From NCBI GenBank assembly GCA_944393405.1, contig CALYAC010000010.1, positions 1-64,000 on the forward strand: DNA of 64,000 nucleotides, in the 5' to 3' direction. Below the pieces are notes generated by a model. The model worked only from the letters and a program-made list of their open reading frames with translations, ran no database searches and was not told the DNA's origin. Positions 59,108 to 64,000 of this stretch are shown piece after piece. Numbering within the stretch: the first letter of the stretch is position 1; every line of letters starts with the position of its first letter. The translations under genes and the position numbers were made by a program. The stretch comes from an uncultured Clostridia bacterium. GTDB lineage: Bacteria; Bacillota_A; Clostridia; TANB77; CAG-508.

Positions 59108-61906
59108 ATGGAAAAAAATTGGTTTAGTAAAGAAGCTAAAGAAGTAGAAGAAGAACTAAAAACTGATTCGAAAAATGGACTTACTATGGAAGAGGTCGAA
59201 GAAAAAAGAAAAGAATATGGCTACAATGAGTTAAAAGCCAAGAAGAAAAAGAGTTTATTTGTTAAATTCTTAGAGCAATTTAAAGATTTTATGATTATTG
59301 TACTTATAATTGCAGCAATTGTATCAGGAATTGTTGGATACATGGAAGGTGAAGGAATAACCGATTCTATAATAATTTTAGTAGTAGTTATTGTTAATGC
59401 TATTATAGGAGTGGTACAAGAATCAAAAGCAGAAAAATCATTGGAAGCATTACAAAAACTAAGCTCACATGTAGCAAAAGTAGTACGTAATGGAAAAATT
59501 GAAGTAGTTGCATCAAAAGAATTAGTACCAGGAGATGTGGTAGTTTTAGATACAGGAGATTATGTACCAGCAGATTTAAGAATAATAGAAAGTGCAAATT
59601 TAAAATCTCAAGAATCATCACTTACAGGTGAATCTGTACCAGTTGATAAAAATACAGAAGTTATAAAAGATGAAAAAGTAAGTTTAGGAGATAGAGCAAA
59701 TATGCTATTTTCATCTTCACTTATAACTTATGGTAGAGGAAAAGGTATTGTTGTAGAAACTGGTATGAATACAGAAGTTGGTAAAATTGCAACGATAATA
59801 AATGACACAGAAGGAACAGCGACACCACTTCAAATAAAACTTAACAAATTAGGAAAAACATTAGGAATTGCAGCTCTAGCAATTTGTGTTGTTATATTTA
59901 TAATTGGTATTGCATATGGAAAACCTATAATCGATATGTTTATGACAGCTGTAAGTTTAGCAGTTGCAGCAATACCAGAAGGATTAGCTGCTGTATCTAC
60001 AATAGTTTTAGCAATAGGTGTACAAAGAATGGTAAAGAAAAATGCCATTATAAAGAAATTACCTGCTGTTGAAACACTAGGTAGTGCTACAGTAATTTGT
60101 TCTGATAAAACAGGAACATTAACACAAAATAAAATGACAGTACAAAAAATATTTGTTGATAATGAGTTAAAAGATGTAAATGATATAAAAGAAATCTCAG
60201 AAAATCTAAATGAATTAATGAATATTAGTGTATTATGTAATGACACAAAAATTGGAGAGAATAAAAAATTAACAGGAGATCCAACAGAAACAGCATTAGT
60301 TGACTTAGGATTTAATATAGATTTTGATGTAGAAAATGTTATAGAATATGAAAGAATTAAGGAAATACCTTTTGATTCAGATAGAAAACTTATGACCACA
60401 GTAAATAAAGTCGGAGATAAATATTTTGTTTATACAAAAGGTGGTATAGACGAATTACTTGCTAGATGTACAGCATATAAAATAAATAATGAAATAAGAA
60501 AAGACCTAAATGAATATAAAGCTACAATAGATAAATATAATATTGAAATGGCAAAAGATGCTTTAAGAGTTCTTGCTATGGCATATAAAGAAGTAGATCA
60601 TGTACCAACAGATGAAGAAATGAAAAATATTGAAAATGATCTAATTTATGTTGGAATGGTAGGAATGATTGACCCTCCAAGAGAAGAAGTAAAGCTTGCA
60701 GTTAATAAATGTAAAACGGCTGGAATAAAAACTGTAATGATTACAGGTGACCATAAAATCACAGCAGTAGCTATTGCTAAATCATTAGGAATACTTGAAG
60801 ATGAGTCAGAAGCAATAACTGGAACTGAATTAGAAGAAATGTCAGATGAAGATTTAACTAAAAATATTAGAAAATATTCAGTATATGCAAGAGTATCACC
60901 AGAACATAAAGTACGTATTGTAAAGGCATGGCAAGCAAATGGAGAAATAGTAGCAATGACAGGAGATGGGGTAAATGATGCACCAGCATTAAAAACTTCT
61001 GATATAGGTTGTGCAATGGGAATAGTTGGAACAGACGTGTCTAAAGAAGCAGCAGACGTAATATTAACAGATGATAATTTTGCAACAATTGTTTCTTCAG
61101 TTGAAGAAGGTAGACGTATATATGATAATATTTTAAAAGCAATACAATTTTTATTATCAAGTAATGTTGGAGAAATAGTAACACTATTTTTAGCGATATT
61201 AATAACTCCTTGGATAGGAAGTACTTTTGGAATTGATATAAATTTAATAGAAGTATTATTACCAATTCATATATTATGGATTAACTTAGTAACAGATTCA
61301 CTTCCAGCATTAGCTTTAGCAGTAGATCCTGCAGAAGATGATGTAATGAATAGAAAACCTAAGAAACAAAAAGGTATTTTTACAAAAGGAATGAGTTTTA
61401 GAGTAGTTTATCAAGGTATTATGATAGGACTTATTACACTTGCAGCATTTATAATAGGTGTTGCAACTCCAGAAGATCAACTACCAACAATGGTAAAAAT
61501 AGATAATCAAATATACAGTGCAGAAGAAATAGATAATTTAGATGAAGTATTGGCTAATGGAGCTGAGATTGTAGATAAACAAGAAGTAAGGGTTGAAATT
61601 GGACAAACAATGGCATTTGTTACACTTGCATTTTCAGAGCTTGTTCATGTGTTTAATGTTAGAAATAATAAAAAATCAATATTTAAAACACATCCATTTA
61701 ATAACAAAGTATTGTTATTAGCCATTGCAGCATCAGCTGCTCTAATGCTTGTAATATTATTTATACCAGCACTAAGACATATTTTCAGTATACCAATTTT
61801 ACCAATGAACAATGTTTTAGAAATAGTTGGCTTGGTATTACTACCATTAGTAATAGTTGAAATATTTAAATTATTTAAAATTAATACTTCAAAAGATGAA
61901 GCATAG
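59108..61906 (+). CDS. P-type cation ATPase, probable Mn2+/Ca2+ exporter
   Basis: 932 residues, P2-type ATPase. Actuator LTGESVPV; M4 AAIPEGLAAV; phosphorylation site SDKTGTLTQNKM (Asp about 333); nucleotide site KGGIDELL; hinge MTGDGVNDAPAL; M6 WINLVTDSLPALALAVDP. About ten membrane spans, with an insert of some 45 residues (LPTMVKIDNQIYSAEEI) between late spans. The overall type is PMCA/SERCA calcium pump, but the yybP-ykoY riboswitch upstream points to manganese export, as with Lactococcus YoaB. Monocistronic with a terminator. Confidence 0.9.
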   Translation: MEKNWFSKEAKEVEEELKTDSKNGLTMEEVEEKRKEYGYNELKAKKKKSLFVKFLEQFKDFMIIVLIIAAIVSGIVGYMEGEGITDSIIILVVVIVNAIIGVVQESKAEKSLEALQKLSSHVAKVVRNGKIEVVASKELVPGDVVVLDTGDYVPADLRIIESANLKSQESSLTGESVPVDKNTEVIKDEKVSLGDRANMLFSSSLITYGRGKGIVVETGMNTEVGKIATIINDTEGTATPLQIKLNKLGKTLGIAALAICVVIFIIGIAYGKPIIDMFMTAVSLAVAAIPEGLAAVSTIVLAIGVQRMVKKNAIIKKLPAVETLGSATVICSDKTGTLTQNKMTVQKIFVDNELKDVNDIKEISENLNELMNISVLCNDTKIGENKKLTGDPTETALVDLGFNIDFDVENVIEYERIKEIPFDSDRKLMTTVNKVGDKYFVYTKGGIDELLARCTAYKINNEIRKDLNEYKATIDKYNIEMAKDALRVLAMAYKEVDHVPTDEEMKNIENDLIYVGMVGMIDPPREEVKLAVNKCKTAGIKTVMITGDHKITAVAIAKSLGILEDESEAITGTELEEMSDEDLTKNIRKYSVYARVSPEHKVRIVKAWQANGEIVAMTGDGVNDAPALKTSDIGCAMGIVGTDVSKEAADVILTDDNFATIVSSVEEGRRIYDNILKAIQFLLSSNVGEIVTLFLAILITPWIGSTFGIDINLIEVLLPIHILWINLVTDSLPALALAVDPAEDDVMNRKPKKQKGIFTKGMSFRVVYQGIMIGLITLAAFIIGVATPEDQLPTMVKIDNQIYSAEEIDNLDEVLANGAEIVDKQEVRVEIGQTMAFVTLAFSELVHVFNVRNNKKSIFKTHPFNNKVLLLAIAASAALMLVILFIPALRHIFSIPILPMNNVLEIVGLVLLPLVIVEIFKLFKINTSKDEA

Positions 61907-61965
61907 TATAAGAAATAAAAGAGTAAAGAAAAAGCAATAAGGCATATAAATAAATTATAAAAATG

Positions 61966-62012
61966 AAAAAAAAGAGATGGAACTTTGTTAAGAAAATCAT
62001 CTCTTTTTTGTT
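61966..62012 (+). terminator. Terminator after the P-type ATPase gene
   Basis: AAAAAAGAGATG, 18-base loop, CATCTCTTTTTTG. Confidence 0.8.
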
Positions 62013-62031
62013 TTACAATATTATGTTAATT

Positions 62032-62060
62032 TTGACGAAAGTGCTAGAAAATGGTATAAT
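62032..62060 (+). promoter_or_regulatory. Extended -10 promoter
   Basis: TTGACG, 17 bases ending ATGG, TATAAT, 36 bases before the start at 62096. Confidence 0.75.
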
Positions 62061-62095
62061 ATAGGCAGATGGGTTAGTTTAATAGGAGGTAAAAC

Positions 62096-64000
62096 ATGAA
62101 AAATATAATAAAGCATAATAAAAAATTTATATTTTTTGTTTTATTCATTTTATTTACTTTTATATTAAACACGAATACATCACTTGCAAGAACTATATCG
62201 TTTAGCATACATAGTGGTAGAATTACAACTATAAAAGATGAAAGCGATAGTGACGATAAAGACGAAGAGATAAATCAAGATAATGATGAAAATGATAAAA
62301 CAGATGAAGATGAGGACATGGTAGATAAAGAGCAAATAGTAAAAAATGGAGCATATATAATATCTTGTGCTTCAAATGATAAATTTGTTTTTGATATATC
62401 AGGACCTTCAACTGATAATGGTGCTAACTTACATGTTTGGCAAAGAACAGAAGCACCAAATCAAAAATTTTATATATCATATGAAGGAGAAGGATATTAT
62501 AAAATAGCGAGTATTAACTCGGCAAAAATGATAGATATTAATGAAGCTTCAAAAGAATCAGGAGCAAATGCACAACAATATGAAAATAATGATACAGATG
62601 CTCAAAGGTTTAAAATAATAGAAAATAGTGATAATACATATAGTTTTATAGCCAAATGTTCAGGTATGGCACTTGATGTGGAAGGTGCAGTATTTGAAAA
62701 TGGTACAAATATAAGGCAATATGATATAAATGGAACAAATGCGCAAAAATTTAGATTAGAAGAGACTGAATTAATAAATGAAAATATAAATAATGGCATT
62801 ATTTCAATAAAATCAGCCAAAAATCCTAATATGCAATTAGATGTAAAAGATTCATTACCAGATGAAGGAAATATAATACATTTATGGGAAAAATCAGCAA
62901 CACTTGCACAAAGGTTTGAAATACATAGAGTAGGAGAAAATGAAGTAAGAATAAAAACAGTAACATCAGGTGGTTGGATAAAAGAAAGTAATAAAAAAAT
63001 AGGATCAGATATCATACAATCTGGAGACAGTAATACAAAACCGACAAATAGTGACACATGGAAAATAAAATGGAATGATGGAATAATATTAGTAAATAAG
63101 GAAAGTGGTTTAGCGTTAAATATAGATGGAAACATTGATAATAATGGCACTAAGATAACAGTTGAAGATATTAGCAATGCAGACACACAAAAATTTTTAA
63201 TAAATACAGAATATTTGATACCAGAAGGTTGGTATGAAATATCATCACCACTAGGCACAACGATGGATTTAGATAATTCAGGATCAGATTGGGGAACTAA
63301 TATTCATATGTGGACTAAAAATAACCAAAATAATCAAAAATTTTATATTAAATATACAGATAATGGTTATAAAATTACTACAATGTATGGACTAGCACTA
63401 GATGTTGAAAATGCTAGTTTAGAAAATAATGCAAATGTGCGTCAGTGGGAAGATAATGGATCTAATTGTCAAAGATGGGTGGCAAAAATTATAGATGGAG
63501 GATATTTAAAATTTAAAAATGTAAATTCAAATAAATATCTTGATGTAGCTAATGCTTCAAAAGAATCAGGAGCAAATGTGCAACAGTACGAAGAAAACGA
63601 AACAGAAGCTCAATTATGGAAGTTAATACCAACAAGATGTACTAGTGGATGGTTTAGTTCAAATGGTTCTCTATATTGTTATGATCCAATAACTGGACAA
63701 TTAGTAACTAATTGTACTAGAGTTGATCCAATGCTACAAAATCCAAATGACTATGGCGCTATATATGATTTTGATAGTCAAGGACGTGCAACATGGCATT
63801 TGCCAACGCAAGCAGATTTACCAGGTGGTACAGGACCATCAGCACCTATACCTAATTTAATAGGGGATCGTAGACAAAGAGTATTATTATTAGCACTTTC
63901 TAGATTAGGTTGTCCATATCAAAGAGGTAATGCACCAACTGGATTTGTATGTGATGGTTTAACTGCATGGTGTTACACAACAGCACTTGGTGATTGGTTC
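62096..64000 (+). CDS. Secreted ricin-repeat protein with NlpC/P60 domain, 3' end cut
   Basis: 635 codons are open to the window end. Signal peptide (KKFIFFVLFILFTFILNT), acidic linker, then three ricin-type beta-trefoil regions (about 82-210, 225-380, 385-520) with the usual units such as LDVENASLENNANVRQW and YLDVANASKESGANVQQY. A segment GWFSSNGSLYCYDPITGQLV resembles wall-binding repeats. At about 590 an NlpC/P60 peptidase begins: ALSRLGCPYQRGNAPTGFVC then DGLTAWCY, with the Cys nucleophile where FDCSGL is usual. Likely a wall-active peptidase that binds glycans. GGAGG precedes the ATG. Confidence 0.8.
   Translation, partial: MKNIIKHNKKFIFFVLFILFTFILNTNTSLARTISFSIHSGRITTIKDESDSDDKDEEINQDNDENDKTDEDEDMVDKEQIVKNGAYIISCASNDKFVFDISGPSTDNGANLHVWQRTEAPNQKFYISYEGEGYYKIASINSAKMIDINEASKESGANAQQYENNDTDAQRFKIIENSDNTYSFIAKCSGMALDVEGAVFENGTNIRQYDINGTNAQKFRLEETELINENINNGIISIKSAKNPNMQLDVKDSLPDEGNIIHLWEKSATLAQRFEIHRVGENEVRIKTVTSGGWIKESNKKIGSDIIQSGDSNTKPTNSDTWKIKWNDGIILVNKESGLALNIDGNIDNNGTKITVEDISNADTQKFLINTEYLIPEGWYEISSPLGTTMDLDNSGSDWGTNIHMWTKNNQNNQKFYIKYTDNGYKITTMYGLALDVENASLENNANVRQWEDNGSNCQRWVAKIIDGGYLKFKNVNSNKYLDVANASKESGANVQQYEENETEAQLWKLIPTRCTSGWFSSNGSLYCYDPITGQLVTNCTRVDPMLQNPNDYGAIYDFDSQGRATWHLPTQADLPGGTGPSAPIPNLIGDRRQRVLLLALSRLGCPYQRGNAPTGFVCDGLTAWCYTTALGDWF

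Noticed and set aside
62602..63258. Long reverse-strand reading frame of 218 codons
   Set aside because: It lies wholly inside the ricin-repeat gene, has no SD, and its sequence is what antisense of the AT-rich repeats would give.

Overview
The window looks like chromosomal DNA of a very AT-rich, probably spore-forming member of the Clostridia (Firmicutes). Reasons: an intact SigK-type sporulation sigma factor with a pro-sequence; Firmicutes gene orders (L21-L27; RemA-RpoZ-Gmk then PriA-Def-Fmt; IreB-RuvX-DUF1292; RbgA and Mini-III); a two-gene SUF-like Fe-S system; a GGGtGRT/NifU-like pair; TTG and GTG starts behind strong Shine-Dalgarno sites; AGA for arginine. A hand-counted 60-base sample of a typical gene gave about 28% GC. 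I cannot name the species.

Layout. 0-7.5 kb: end of rplU, rpmA, lysine-pathway genes dapB and dapA (dapA frameshifted) with an HD-domain gene between, two paralogous small genes of foreign look, the sufC/sufB-like pair, and asd. 7.6-17 kb: two hypothetical genes, rsmE, a Lys/Ser/Thr-rich membrane protein, remA-like, rpoZ, gmk, an inserted foreign gene, priA, def, fmt. 17-25 kb: two membrane glycosyltransferases, an AIM24-family gene, a P-loop/Asp23 fusion, a Cmk-PlsC fusion, typA. 25-31 kb: wobble-tRNA modification genes (trmR-like, trmL, trhP-like), membrane proteins, sigK, a 3'-5' exonuclease. 31-39 kb: a surface-protein island with a von Willebrand A protein, a sortase-anchored cohesin-like protein, a sortase, a dockerin-bearing glucosaminidase and a second cohesin-like protein. 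39-48 kb: ppaC, tRNA-Leu, a FUSC-like membrane protein, a DUF1385 gene, metA, and a cluster of a VirB2-like protein, a CpaE-like protein with AT-hooks and a GAF/degenerate-GGDEF protein, followed by ireB-ruvX-DUF1292. 48-54 kb: nucleotide enzymes, a CutA-like gene, rbgA, mrnC, three tRNA genes. 54-64 kb: small membrane proteins, the GGGtGRT pair, a nucleotide hydrolase-like gene, yqeY, a yybP-ykoY manganese riboswitch with its P-type ATPase, and the start of a ricin-repeat/NlpC-P60 secreted protein.

Two things stand out. First, seven small genes (3418, 3973, 12802 reverse, 25907 reverse, 41512, 53339, 57488) sit alone between housekeeping genes; six have clearly higher GC (38-48% in hand-counted 60-base samples), and each has its own start signals, most with a promoter and a strong hairpin terminator. 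They resemble phage morons, and one encodes a lipoprotein of a type I recall from phages. Second, the 31-39 kb island has the parts of a miniature cohesin-dockerin surface assembly (anchored cohesin, sortase, dockerin autolysin) in an organism for which I see no cellulase genes in the window.

All product names rest on motif recognition by eye; no search or computation was run.
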